A stretch of 64,000 nucleotides of DNA from Chitinophaga lutea. GTDB taxonomy: Bacteria > Bacteroidota > Bacteroidia > Chitinophagales > Chitinophagaceae. The notes under the pieces are model-generated. The model did not search any database. It had not been told where the DNA came from and was given only the letters and a program-made list of their open reading frames with translations. Below, piece after piece: positions 52,961-63,300 of this stretch (position 1 is the stretch's first letter; each line of letters starts with the position of its first letter). A program made the translations under genes and the position numbers. The stretch lies in NCBI RefSeq assembly GCF_003813775.1, contig NZ_RPDH01000001.1:992001-1056000 (forward strand), read 5' to 3'.

Positions 52961-55501
52961 CTATGGCTGTACCGCGATGGTTCTGCCCCCTCTCCCCGCA
53001 CTGTCGAACACCTTCAGCTTAACGGCACCTGTGGCGGCTACCGGCTCCGTATATACGGGGCTTTTAGCCGTTGGTTCCTTTCCGTCAGTGGTATAACGGA
53101 TCACCATGCCCGGAAGTTGTACGTTGGCCAAAACTTTTCCGTTTTCAACGATGGCTCCGGCGGTGGGGATACGGTACAGGTAACCGCCGTTGAGCCGGGT
53201 GAGGCGGGGCAGTTCCCGTTTTGCCACCACATTGATGAAATTGCTCCACGCTTCCTGGTACAGGCGGCCGGCGGCGGCTTCATCCTTTTCCCGGGCCCAG
53301 GCCGGGTCGGGCGCCCAGGCGCGTTCGGCCATGCCGATCAGTTTGGGCAGCAGCAGGTACTCCTGCTGGGCGGGCGTTTTAACGGTTTCGCTCCAGAGCG
53401 CGGCCTGCACCCCGGCGATGTTCCGCTGGCCGTATTCGGTCAGGCGGTCTTTCCCCACAAATGTGCCGGGCGGTAAAGTGCGGCCCTGGTCGTCTTCTTT
53501 GGCATTTTTATACAAATCGAACGGAATGAAATAGAAGGGTTTATCCACATCCACATACCCGCCCCAGTAAAAGCCGGGCTCGTAGTAGTCTTTCACGTAA
53601 GCCATGTCGAAATAATAATTGCTCACGCCGGACAGCACCACTTTGTACCCCGCATTGGCCAGGCGGTACGTGAGGTCTTCCATCCCCCCGCCCATCACGT
53701 TGTTCCATACATCGAGCTGGAAGTTGCGGTTGCCGAAATCCGGGTTGGCGATCATCACATCGCGGCCGTCGCGGCGGGTTTTGCGCATGCCGGCCTCTTC
53801 CCAGCCGTACAGTTGCAGGCCCCGCTGGTTCACGATTTTCGCAATCCTGTCATAAAAATAATACCAGAGGTCGTCGGGACCGCTCATCTTTTCTTTGGCG
53901 ATCAGCGCCTGGCATACGGGGGATTTTGCCCACACGCCCGCCGGGGTTTCGTCTCCGCCCATGTGAATGATGTCGAGCGGCGCGCCGGCCTCTTTATGCA
54001 TAGCCACCAGTTCGTCCACCACTTTCTCCATGAATTTGTAGGCAGACGGCAGGGCGGGATTGATCACGTTATCTTTCCATTCCTGCACGGAACGGTACTG
54101 GCTTTTATCGTCGGGATCGCTGAGGCGGTATTCGTTGGCCTCCGCCGTTTTACCGGCTTTCATCAGCTTCTCATAGCGGGCATCCATCGATTTGATGGCG
54201 GCACGGGCGTGCCCGGGCATTTCTATTTCCGGGATCACTTTGATATGACGCTGGCGCGCGAAGCGGAGGATTTCGATATAATCGGCGCGGGTGTAAAATC
54301 CGCTGCCGGCCGTGTTCACCACATCCGGGCCGGAGCCGTACGACGGCTGCAGGGCTTCCAGTTCGTTCACACCATGCGCGCGGCGGCCGCCTACGCTGGT
54401 CAGTTCCGGCAGGCCGGGGATTTCCACGCGCCAGCCCTCGTCGTCGCTCATGTGCAGGTGCAGCACGTTCAGTTTATACACGGCCATGAGGTCGATCACT
54501 TTCAGCAGTTGCTGCTTCGACTGGAAGTTACGCGCCACGTCGATCATCATCGAACGGAAACCGAAGCGGGGCTGATCTTTCACGTCCACCAGCGGAACGC
54601 TGATAGTACTGCCTTTGGCTGTGGACAGCAGGCTCCGAAGCGACTGGATGCCGTAGAAAATTCCGGCGGCATTGCCCGATGCGATCACATACCCGTTGCT
54701 GCTGCCGCTCAGGCTGTAGGCGCCTGTGGCAGTATCATTATTTTTCTCCAGGCGGATGGCGCCTTCGTTACCGGCCACAATACGCACGGGCTTACCCAGT
54801 GCGTCTTTCAGTACGGCGGACAGGTATTCCGCCTCCTGTTTGAAATCAGGATGATAACCGATGGCAGTGTTGGCATTGATCGTAAAAGCGCCCGGTTTCT
54901 CTTCGTAGGCCACGGGCGTGGGCAATATTTTCGGCAACTGATCCAGCGGCACATCCTTTATCCGCGCGTTGCGCTGGTAAATTTCCGCTGCCGTGGTCTG
55001 CGGATGCTGATCGGCCGCGGTGCGGCGCAGCTGTTTGTCGCTCGTGGGCGGCACTACCGTATAATCCGTTATCGCATGCCCTTTCGCAGGCTGTTGGTCC
55101 CATACCAGGTAGGGACCTTCCGGTCCGTCGGTGATGGCGGTAACCCAGGCAACCGACACCACGTTGATTTTCAGGGAATCGCCCGGGGCGATGCCTTTAA
55201 AACCGGCGGTGGGTTTGAACGTCGCCAGCGGGCCGTTGACGTGTGCCACCTGGATGCCGTTACCCGCGTCGCCGGGGCTTACGTAACGAACGAAGGTGAA
55301 AAAGAACGTCCACCCCGAAGCAGGGAATGCCTGTTTTGTTTTGTTGATGAAAGTAAATGTGGAAAGCGTCTGAGGTTTGCCCTGGTACCCGTTTTCCACC
55401 ACTTCCCATTTCACTTTCAAGCCGTTGGCGGGGAAGGCGGGCGACTGGGCCATGGCAATACCGGAGAGCAGCATGAGCAAACATGTGAATCTAAAGCGCA
55501 T
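52961..55501 (-). CDS. Beta-N-acetylhexosaminidase, GH20
   Basis: The 846-residue protein has a signal peptide (MRFRFTCLLMLLSGIAMAQ), an N-terminal chitobiase-type carbohydrate-binding domain (about 25-170), the GH20 small alpha/beta domain (LPKILPTPVAYEEKPGAFTI) and the GH20 barrel. The barrel has LHLHMSDDEGWRVEIPGLPE, VIPEIEMPGHARAAI and the catalytic pair Asp517-Glu518 in HMGGDETPAGVW. A C-terminal chitobiase-type Ig domain follows. It releases GlcNAc from chitooligosaccharides or other glycans. It is the second gene of an operon with the GH18 chitinase, 79 bases apart. The start at 55501 begins the signal peptide. Confidence 0.95.
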   Translation of the reverse strand: MRFRFTCLLMLLSGIAMAQSPAFPANGLKVKWEVVENGYQGKPQTLSTFTFINKTKQAFPASGWTFFFTFVRYVSPGDAGNGIQVAHVNGPLATFKPTAGFKGIAPGDSLKINVVSVAWVTAITDGPEGPYLVWDQQPAKGHAITDYTVVPPTSDKQLRRTAADQHPQTTAAEIYQRNARIKDVPLDQLPKILPTPVAYEEKPGAFTINANTAIGYHPDFKQEAEYLSAVLKDALGKPVRIVAGNEGAIRLEKNNDTATGAYSLSGSSNGYVIASGNAAGIFYGIQSLRSLLSTAKGSTISVPLVDVKDQPRFGFRSMMIDVARNFQSKQQLLKVIDLMAVYKLNVLHLHMSDDEGWRVEIPGLPELTSVGGRRAHGVNELEALQPSYGSGPDVVNTAGSGFYTRADYIEILRFARQRHIKVIPEIEMPGHARAAIKSMDARYEKLMKAGKTAEANEYRLSDPDDKSQYRSVQEWKDNVINPALPSAYKFMEKVVDELVAMHKEAGAPLDIIHMGGDETPAGVWAKSPVCQALIAKEKMSGPDDLWYYFYDRIAKIVNQRGLQLYGWEEAGMRKTRRDGRDVMIANPDFGNRNFQLDVWNNVMGGGMEDLTYRLANAGYKVVLSGVSNYYFDMAYVKDYYEPGFYWGGYVDVDKPFYFIPFDLYKNAKEDDQGRTLPPGTFVGKDRLTEYGQRNIAGVQAALWSETVKTPAQQEYLLLPKLIGMAERAWAPDPAWAREKDEAAAGRLYQEAWSNFINVVAKRELPRLTRLNGGYLYRIPTAGAIVENGKVLANVQLPGMVIRYTTDGKEPTAKSPVYTEPVAATGAVKLKVFDSAGRGGRTIAVQP

Positions 55502-55580
55502 ATAATCAGGATTTAACCGAAGAGGTCTGAAAAGAAAAACCACCTGAGGGGATGGTTCATCAGCAAAGACCGTTCAATTA

Positions 55581-56732
55581 TTATTTGTTAAATGACGTGT
55601 GAATAGCATCCAGCAGATACCCTTTCGGATCGCTGGAATACTCCCAGAACATGATGCCGGCCATGTTGTACTTTTTGATGTATTTGCACTTGGCCCGCAC
55701 GGAGCGTTCATCGTCGAAAGTGATGAACACGTTGTTGCCGGGATGCCAAAGATAAGGGGCTTTTGCTTTTCTGTCCCAATGGCGTTTATATCCCTGCTGG
55801 TTGATGAGGCTGTCTTTCAGGCGGGTATAACCACCGCCGCGGGCGCCTTTGAGGGCCTGCTGGTTGAGCCCCCGGTTGGTGCCGTCTTTGAGCGTCCAGC
55901 CGCGGCCGTAGAACGCCGCCCCCATCACCAGTTTCTCCGCCGGCACCCCGGCCTCCAGGTAGATCTGTACCGAGCGGTGGGCACTTGCTTCGGCCGTATC
56001 TTTCGTTGAACCGTATAGGTTAGTATGGTGCCCGGCCAGGCCGGTGGCGCTGGTTTTATAATCGTACGTCATGATGTTGACATAGTCGAGGTACTGCTGG
56101 GCTTTGTCCATTTCCGTATGTTCGGTGAAGTACCGCCCGCCGCCTACCGCGGTGGTAAGCAGGTACGGGCGCCCCGTTTCGCGCTGCAGCGTATCGAGCG
56201 ATGCGCGGAGAGCTTTGAACATGAGGGTGTAGTGCTGTTTGTCTTCCGGACGGTACACGTTCCCTTCTTCGCCCGGCACGCCGGGGTATTCCCAGTCGAT
56301 GTCCACGCCGTCGAGCTGATACTTTCTGACGATGTCCACGGCCGTGGCGGCGAACAGCTGCCGGCCGGCTTCGGTGAGCACGGCGTCGGAGAAGTTTTCG
56401 CTCCAGGCCCAGCCGCCGATGGAGATGAGGATCTTCAGCGCAGGGTTGCGGAATTTGAGGGCGTTGAGCGCGCGGAAATTGACGGTATCCGTCGCTTCAT
56501 TGGTGAGCCATGCCTGCCCGTTTTTGATGTCTACGAAGGCATAGTTGATGTGGGTGAGCTTTTCCACCATGATGGAAGCCGGGTTGGCGATGAGGCCGCG
56601 GTAACCGCCGACGTAGGCGATCACAACGGGCTTTTTTCCGGGAGGGGCGGCCGGGATGAAGGCCATGAAAAAGGATAATATAAAAAGCAGCGCAACTGGG
56701 GCGCACTTGGCCGGCAAGGATAGATAACGCAT
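55581..56732 (-). CDS. GH18 chitinase
   Basis: The 383-residue protein has a signal peptide (CAPVALLFILSFFMAFIPAA) and a single GH18 barrel: KLTHINYAFVDI, LKILISIGGWAWSENF and the catalytic motif DGVDIDWEYP with acid/base Glu148 and supporting Asp141, Asp144 and Asp146. MTYDYKTSATGLAGHH, KLVMGAAFYGRGW and FWEYSSDPKGYLLDAI follow. It hydrolyses chitin or related beta-1,4-GlcNAc chains with retention, and the GH20 enzyme encoded next would finish the products. A good promoter lies immediately upstream and leaves only about 4 bases before the ATG. Confidence 0.94.
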   Translation of the reverse strand: MRYLSLPAKCAPVALLFILSFFMAFIPAAPPGKKPVVIAYVGGYRGLIANPASIMVEKLTHINYAFVDIKNGQAWLTNEATDTVNFRALNALKFRNPALKILISIGGWAWSENFSDAVLTEAGRQLFAATAVDIVRKYQLDGVDIDWEYPGVPGEEGNVYRPEDKQHYTLMFKALRASLDTLQRETGRPYLLTTAVGGGRYFTEHTEMDKAQQYLDYVNIMTYDYKTSATGLAGHHTNLYGSTKDTAEASAHRSVQIYLEAGVPAEKLVMGAAFYGRGWTLKDGTNRGLNQQALKGARGGGYTRLKDSLINQQGYKRHWDRKAKAPYLWHPGNNVFITFDDERSVRAKCKYIKKYNMAGIMFWEYSSDPKGYLLDAIHTSFNK

Positions 56733-56736
56733 GCAT

Positions 56737-56767
56737 TAAATATACTGCATTTGCGCCTAACAGCAAA
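56737..56767 (-). promoter_or_regulatory. Promoter of the GH18-GH20 operon
   Basis: On the minus strand TTTG (56767-56764), a 19-base spacer and TATATTTA (56744-56737) match the Bacteroidota consensus with one mismatch. Only 4 bases separate the -7 element from the ATG of the chitinase, implying a leaderless or near-leaderless mRNA. Confidence 0.65.
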
Positions 56768-56888
56768 CCACCCCGGTAGATACCGGGATGGCTATATCAT
56801 TTCCACATTTTAGCGTCATCTACTGCTGAGATGTCAAACAATGGATGCACGGTTGTCCGTTATTCCATAATGTTGCGTAAATATTTTT

Positions 56889-57734
56889 TCATTCGCCTTC
56901 CAGGTGGAATTTGATGGGGAGATTGAAGTACACTGGCACGCTCTGCCCGTTTTGCCGGCCGGGTTTCCATTTGGGCATTTTCTTCACTACCCGGAGTGCT
57001 TCTTCGTCGAGGCCCGCGCCTTTTTTGACGCCGATAAGCTCCACGTCGGTGATCTCGCCATTGCCCCGCACCACGAACTTCACGAACACGGTACCCTGCA
57101 CGGCATTGTCGATGGCCATGGGGGGATAACGCAGGTTATTGCGGAGGAATTTAGCCAGTGCGTCCTGGCCGCCGGGGAATTCCGGCATGATTTCCACGAT
57201 CGTCGGGATGTCTTCCTTTTTCTCCGCTTTCGGTGCTTCGATCACGTCGTTGCCACCTTTCAGTCCGTTCTCAATACCGTTGTCCGAACCGTTCGGGTCG
57301 CCGTTGAGATCCGTTTTGAAGCCGATGGCCGGGTCTTTCAGGTCGGCGTTTTTCATCGGCTCATCTTCCGGCTTCACGTTTTCATCTTTTTCAATCTTGA
57401 ATACCACGTGCTGTACGGTCGGCTTCGACGCCGCAGGCGCCGGCTGGCGGATAGTGGGCGGCGGAGTGAGTACTTTTTCTTCTTTCGGGATGTTTTTCAG
57501 TTCGATGATATCGGCCGGTACGATGACTTTGTGGTTCACCTCACCGGAGGCCAGCAGCTTCGTGGAAATCGTATAGCCGCCGATCACGAGCAGCACAAGG
57601 CCGCCCATGCCCAGCACGGCGTTGCGCACCCGCCGGTCATACCGCCGGCGCAATTCATAAGCCCCGTAATCTTTGTTCCGGGCATCGAAAAGAATGTCGA
57701 GAAAATCGGATTTTTCGAGTTTGGTTGTTTCCAT
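56889..57734 (-). CDS. TonB-family energy transducer
   Basis: The 281-residue protein starts with the cytoplasmic segment typical of Bacteroidota TonB (SDFLDILFDARNKDYGAYEL), then a transmembrane helix (AVLGMGGLVLLVIGGYTIS, about 40-58). A Pro/Lys-rich periplasmic linker and a C-terminal TonB domain follow (EIMPEFPGGQDALAKFLRNN, LRYPPMAIDNAVQGTVFVKF, KKMPKWKPGRQNGQSVPVYF). It would couple the proton gradient to TonB-dependent transporters, possibly the SusC proteins of this window. No ExbB/ExbD genes are near. The start at 57734 (METTKLEK) is standard for the family; the start at 57761 is unlikely. Confidence 0.93.
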   Translation of the reverse strand: METTKLEKSDFLDILFDARNKDYGAYELRRRYDRRVRNAVLGMGGLVLLVIGGYTISTKLLASGEVNHKVIVPADIIELKNIPKEEKVLTPPPTIRQPAPAASKPTVQHVVFKIEKDENVKPEDEPMKNADLKDPAIGFKTDLNGDPNGSDNGIENGLKGGNDVIEAPKAEKKEDIPTIVEIMPEFPGGQDALAKFLRNNLRYPPMAIDNAVQGTVFVKFVVRGNGEITDVELIGVKKGAGLDEEALRVVKKMPKWKPGRQNGQSVPVYFNLPIKFHLEGE

Positions 57735-57844
57735 GGCAGTTCGTTTAGAAGGAAGATGCACGTCATTTTATTTTCCATAAGAAATTTATAAACCATTGAA
57801 CCTTTTCATTTTAGCATTGTTCTTTCTATTGTACCCGGAATTTT

Positions 57845-59203
57845 ATGAAGTGCCCGACTCCACATAAAACGCTCCGTAGTTTATTGCTGCTGGCGGCTTT
57901 GATACTTGCCGTGCAGCCGTTGGCGGCCCAGCGGGACACTTCCGGCCCGCATCATTTCACCCTCGAAGAAGCCGTCCGGTACGCCCTTCGTAACCAGAAC
58001 AACGTGCTGAACGCGCGCCTGAACCGGCAGGCCTCACTCGAAAAGATCCGCGAAATGCGCGGCAAACTGTTTCCCCACATCAATGTGAACGGGTCACTCA
58101 CCGATAACCTGAAACTGCAGACCTCTTACATCCCGGATTTTTCCGGCAACCCCGACAACAAGATCCCCGTGCAGTTCGGCACCAAATTCTCTTCGCAGGT
58201 AATCGGCGAAGCCACACAGACTATTCTCAACAGCGATTATTTTCTCGGCCTGCGCGCCGCCAAAGTATACGACCAGCTCTCTGTAAAAGACTACGAACGT
58301 ACCGCCATCGCCACGAGAGTAGCGGTGAGCAACGCCTTCTTCAACGTGCTCGTGAACCGCGAAAGCATCCGGCTGACGGACGCGAACCTCGTACAGATCA
58401 GCAAGGCGTTGAAAGATACCCGTGCCCGTTATGACGAGGGCGTTTCGGAAAGGATCGATGTGGACCGGCTGCAGGTGTCGTACAACAAATCCGAAAACCA
58501 GCGCGCCAACCTCGAACGCCTGATGGCGTTCTCGCTCGAGCTGCTGAAATTCGAGATGGGCATGCCGTTGCAGGAATCGCTTACGCTTGAAGATGAACTG
58601 AAAAGCTTCGCGAGAGAAATGCCGGACAGCATCAACTACAGCGTGCAGGACCGGCCGGAATACGCCATGCAGCGCACGCAGGTGGAGCTCGACAAACTGA
58701 ACCTGAAAAGCAAAAAACTGGAAGTGGTGCCTTCGCTGAACGCGCATATCAATTACGGCGTGAACTGGTTTTCCGATGCGTTCTCCGACCTGTATAAAAC
58801 GGGCTTCGGCGCCTCCAATATGGGCCTCACTTTGTCGCTGCCGCTCTTTACCGGCACGGAAAGGCTTTTCCAGGTAAAACAGCGCGAGATCACGCTGCAG
58901 CAATCACAGAACAACCTGTCTTATTTAACACAACAGATACAACTGGAAGTAAGAGAGGCGTGGACCACTTACAAAAACAACTCCGCCTCCCTGCTCACCG
59001 AAGAAAAAAACATGGCGCTGACGCAGGGCGTGTACGACCGTGTGCTGCTGAAATTCGGGCAGGGTGTATCATCAAGCCTCGATGTGACCACGGCCGACAG
59101 TGACCTGAAACAGGCGCAGAGCGATTACATACAGGCCCTTCTCAATACATTGATCAGCAAAGTGAAGCTCGACCAGGCGATGGGCAAAATCAAACCACAA
59201 TAA
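57845..59203 (+). CDS. TolC-family outer-membrane efflux protein
   Basis: The 452-residue protein has a signal peptide (LLLLAALILAVQPLAAQ) and the two repeated outer-membrane-efflux domains: HHFTLEEAVRYALRNQNNVL at the start, long alpha-helical coils (ARYDEGVSERIDVDRLQVSY) and in the second half VYDRVLLKFGQGVSSSLDVT. It forms the trimeric outer-membrane channel of a tripartite pump. The adaptor gene begins 10 bases after its stop, so the order is TolC, adaptor, RND pump in one operon. A weak -7-like TAGCATTG lies about 30 bases upstream. Confidence 0.93.
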   Translation: MKCPTPHKTLRSLLLLAALILAVQPLAAQRDTSGPHHFTLEEAVRYALRNQNNVLNARLNRQASLEKIREMRGKLFPHINVNGSLTDNLKLQTSYIPDFSGNPDNKIPVQFGTKFSSQVIGEATQTILNSDYFLGLRAAKVYDQLSVKDYERTAIATRVAVSNAFFNVLVNRESIRLTDANLVQISKALKDTRARYDEGVSERIDVDRLQVSYNKSENQRANLERLMAFSLELLKFEMGMPLQESLTLEDELKSFAREMPDSINYSVQDRPEYAMQRTQVELDKLNLKSKKLEVVPSLNAHINYGVNWFSDAFSDLYKTGFGASNMGLTLSLPLFTGTERLFQVKQREITLQQSQNNLSYLTQQIQLEVREAWTTYKNNSASLLTEEKNMALTQGVYDRVLLKFGQGVSSSLDVTTADSDLKQAQSDYIQALLNTLISKVKLDQAMGKIKPQ

Positions 59204-59213
59204 ATCATTTTTT

Positions 59214-60293
59214 ATGCACCGCACCCGGAACATTTACATTGGCCTGTTACTGCCGCTGCTTTGTGCATGCGGCGGCAAACGGCAGGCGCCCGCGGGCCCC
59301 ATGCCGAAGCCGACCGTTTCGGTGTATGAAGTGCAACCGGCCAGCTTTCCCGTTTCGGAGAAATTCCCCGCCTCGCTGACAGGCAATGTGATCGTGGACA
59401 TCAAATCGGACGTGACGGGTTTTCTAGAGGCCATCCGCGTAAAGGACGGCAGCAATGTGAACAAGGGACAGGTATTGTATGAAGTGGACAAAAGCCGCAG
59501 CCAGGCCACTTACGAACAAAGCCAGGCCAGCGTGCTGCAGGCGGAGGCCGATCTGGCCATGAAGAAAAAAGACTACGAACGTTACAGCAACCTGCTGAAA
59601 CAGGATGCGATATCAAAACAGACGGTGGACCAGGCGGAAACGGCGCTCAGGACCGCGGAAGCGATGCTTGCGTCGGCGAAGGCCGCCCGCGCCCGCAGCG
59701 GAACGGACATCAACCATGCCGTGCTCCGCGCGCCGCTGAGCGGTAAAATCGGCATTGCGCTGGTGCGCGTCGGCGACCTCGTCACGGCCGGGCAAACGGT
59801 GATCAATACACTCGTGAATGAAAATCCCATCTATGCCGACATCGACCTGCCGCAAAGCCGCTACATGGAATTCGGCCGGCGGGGCGGGCAGCGTTTCTTC
59901 CTCGCATCCGCCAACGGTGAAAAATATCCGCACGAAGGAAAAGTACTGCTCGTCAACAACGTGGTGGATGCCAGAACCGGCACCATCCGCATGCGGCTCA
60001 CCTTTCCCAACCCGGAAGGCATGCTGAAAAGCGGGATGACGGCCACCGTGCAGGTGCAATCGCCCCCATCCGATTCCGCACTGGCCATTCCCGCCAGGGC
60101 CATCGTGGAGCTGCTGGGTGAAGTAAAAGCATATGTGGTGGACCGGAATAACGTGGTGCAGACCAGGACCGTGGAAAGAGGGCCCCTGGCAGACAGCCTG
60201 ATGATCGTCCGTTCCGGGCTGCAGGCCGGCGAACGGGTGGTGGTGGACGGCATACAGAAAGTTCGCCAGGGCGATACAGTCAATATCAAATAA
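59214..60293 (+). CDS. RND periplasmic adaptor (membrane fusion) lipoprotein
   Basis: The 359-residue protein has a lipoprotein signal (YIGLLLPLLCAC, Cys near residue 18). A lipoyl half-motif follows (SDVTGFLEAIRVKDGSNVNK with GQVLYEVD), then a helical hairpin (about 90-150), the second lipoyl half (LRAPLSGKIGIALVRVGDLV) and beta-barrel and membrane-proximal domains (FPNPEGMLKSGMTATVQV, VVDGIQKVRQGDTVNI). It bridges the TolC-like channel and the RND pump. The pump gene starts 9 bases downstream. Substrates of the pump are unknown. Confidence 0.94.
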   Translation: MHRTRNIYIGLLLPLLCACGGKRQAPAGPMPKPTVSVYEVQPASFPVSEKFPASLTGNVIVDIKSDVTGFLEAIRVKDGSNVNKGQVLYEVDKSRSQATYEQSQASVLQAEADLAMKKKDYERYSNLLKQDAISKQTVDQAETALRTAEAMLASAKAARARSGTDINHAVLRAPLSGKIGIALVRVGDLVTAGQTVINTLVNENPIYADIDLPQSRYMEFGRRGGQRFFLASANGEKYPHEGKVLLVNNVVDARTGTIRMRLTFPNPEGMLKSGMTATVQVQSPPSDSALAIPARAIVELLGEVKAYVVDRNNVVQTRTVERGPLADSLMIVRSGLQAGERVVVDGIQKVRQGDTVNIK

Positions 60294-60302
60294 CGGCGCA
60301 GC

Positions 60303-63300
60303 ATGATCTCTAAAACATTCATAGAACGGAAGAACACAACGATCGTGATTGCGGTCATCCTGGTGATTGTAGGGCTCATCTGCATGATCAACCTGCCCAT
60401 TGCGCAGCTGCCGGATATTGCGCCGCCGGTGGTGGACGTGCGGGCCAACTACATCGGCGCCAACTCCACCACCGTGGAGGAAACGGTGACCACGCCCATC
60501 GAAAACCAGGTGAACGGCACGCCCGGCGCCATGTACATACAGTCGGTCAGCGCCAACGATGGTTCCATGAGCATCACCGTTACGTTCGAGATCGGCACCA
60601 ACCCGGACATCTCCGCGCTCGACGTGCAGAACCGCGTGAACTTCGCGCTGCCGGCCGTTCCGGATGACGTGCGGAGAGTGGGTGTAACCACCAAAAAACG
60701 TTCGAACGACATGCTGATGGTGGTGGCGCTGAACTCCCCCAAAGGCACGCATAATTCGGAATTCCTCAACAACTACCTCAATATTTATATCAAACCCGAG
60801 CTGGCCCGCGTACCGGGTGTGGGCGACGTGAACGCCTTTTCGCAGGATTACAGCATGCGCATCTGGCTGAACCCCGACAAGATGGCCGCGCTCAACATCA
60901 CGCCGGCCGACGTGGCCCGCGCCATACAGGAGCAGAATACGCAGGCGCCTGCCGGTATCATCGGTTCCCCACCCGCCGGTAAAGGACAGGCATTCGAATA
61001 CACCGTAAAAGTCAAAGGCCGTTTGCTGACATCGGAAGAATTCGGCAACATCATCGTGGCCACCAATCCGCAAACCGGGTCGCTGGTGCGCCTCAGCGAC
61101 ATTTCGCGCCAGCAGCTCGGCTCTTTCTCGTATGCCGTGGAAGTAAAGGCGGACGGTAAAACCGGCACCGGCATGGCCATTTACCTGGCTCCCGGCGCCA
61201 ATGCCCTCGACGTGGCCGAGCGCGTGGAAAACAAATTCAGGGAACTGGCGAAGTCGTTTCCCGAAGACGTGAACTGGCTTGTGCCGTTCGAAACCGTTTC
61301 GTTCGTGAAGATTTCCATCAGGGAAGTGGTGCAGACTTTTATCGAGGCCATGCTGCTGGTGATACTCGTGGTGTACCTCTTCCTGCAAAGCTGGCGCGCC
61401 ACGCTGGTGCCCGTGCTCGTGATCCCCGTTTCGCTTATCGGCACGTTCATCTTCTTCACCCTGCTCGGGTTTTCGATCAATACGCTGACGCTATTCGGTT
61501 TTGTGCTGGCCATCGGGATTGTGGTGGACGACGCCATTGTGGTGGTGGAAGCCGTGCAGCATCACATCGACGTGAACGGCATGAGCCCGCTCGAAGCCAC
61601 CTACCGCGCGATGACGGAAGTGCAGGCGCCGGTGATCGCCATCGGGCTGATACTGGCGGCGGTGTTCGTGCCCGTGGCATTCATTCCCGGCGTGAGCGGC
61701 AAACTGTACCAGCAGTTCGCATTGACCATCGCATTTTCCGTGATCCTCTCCGCGTTCCTGGCGTTGACGCTCACCCCCGCGCTCTGTGCCGTGGTGCTGC
61801 GCCCTTCGCAGCTCAATGAAAACTCCAGGGGCCTCAACAAACTGCACTACAAATTCAACCGCTGGTTTACCCGCTTCACCGAAAAGTATACCCATGGCGT
61901 ACGGCGGGCTATCAAACAAACTGCGTTCATACTGATATTATTGGGCATCCTGTTCGGAACGGCCTTTATCCTGTTCAAAAAAGTACCCACCACCTTTGTG
62001 CCGCAGGAAGATATGGGCGCGCTTTTCCTGGTGGTGGAACTGCCGGACGCTTCCTCTTCCGTGCGCACCCGCGAGGTGGTGGAGCGCATCAACACCATCC
62101 TCGCCTCCGATTCCGCCGTGCAGCATTTCATGGGCGTGTCGGGCATCAACTTCGTGGCCAATGCCATCAAACCCAACTCCGCCACCTTCTTCGTGAACCT
62201 CAAACCCTGGGACGAACGGTTGGCGAAGGGCGACGATATGGGCACCGTTTCCGGCCGCATCCAGGGCAAACTGGCGCAGATCACAGAAGCCACGGCGCTG
62301 GCCCTGCCCTCGCCTACCCTGCGCGGCATGGGCACCTCCACCGGCTTCACCTACGTGCTGGAGCAACGCAGCGGTACAGACATCGCCGAATTCACCAAAG
62401 TGCTGCAAAACCTCCTGATGGCCGCCAACAAACGGCCTGAAATAGCCCGGGCGTATGCATTCTTCAGCTCCACCACCCCGGAATTCAACGTGGAGGTGAA
62501 CCGCGACCGCTGCAAGCAGATGGGCGTGGCGGTAAACGATGTGTTCAGCGCGCTGCAGACATTCTTAGGCGGCCTCTATGTGAATGATTTTACCCGCTTC
62601 GGGAGAAGCTTCCGCGTGGTACTGCAGGCGGATACGGCGTTCCGTAAAACGGTGAACGACCTGCAATTCTATCATGTGCGTAACCAGCAGGGAGAAATGG
62701 TGCCGCTCAGTTCGCTGATCACCACCAAACTGGGCGCGGGCGCGCCGGTGATCAACCACTTTAACCTGTACCGTTCGGCAGAAATCAGCGGCACCAGTAA
62801 ACCCGGCTTCAGCAGCGGCGATGCCATCAAGGCGATGGAAGAAGTGTCGAAGGAAGTGCTGCCGGCCAACTTCGGCTATGAATGGTCGAATATCTCCAAA
62901 CAGGAAATTGAAGCAGGCAATAAAAGCACGATGATCTTCGCGTTGTCGATCCTCTTCGTGTTTTTGCTGCTCACTGCGTTATACGAAAGTTGGTCTGTCC
63001 CATTCTCTGTACTGCTGGCGGTTCCGGTAGCCCTGTTCGGCTCAATTGTCGCCCTGTGGCTATCCGGACAAGCCAACAGCGTTTATTCGCAGATCGGCCT
63101 GATCACGCTGATCGGGCTGTCTGCCAAAAACGCCATTCTGATCGTTGAGTTCTGTAAGGAGCGGGTAGACAGGGGGATGCCCCTGATCCAGGCCACCCTC
63201 GAAGCGGTGAGCCTCCGTTTCCGGCCCATCCTGATGACGTCGTTCGCCTTCATCCTGGGCGTTATGCCGCTGGCGCTGGCCAAAGGAGCCGGCGCCGCTT

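Noticed and set aside
53813..55516. 567-codon plus-strand open frame opposite GH20
   Set aside because: Antisense shadow of a gene with intact catalytic motifs.
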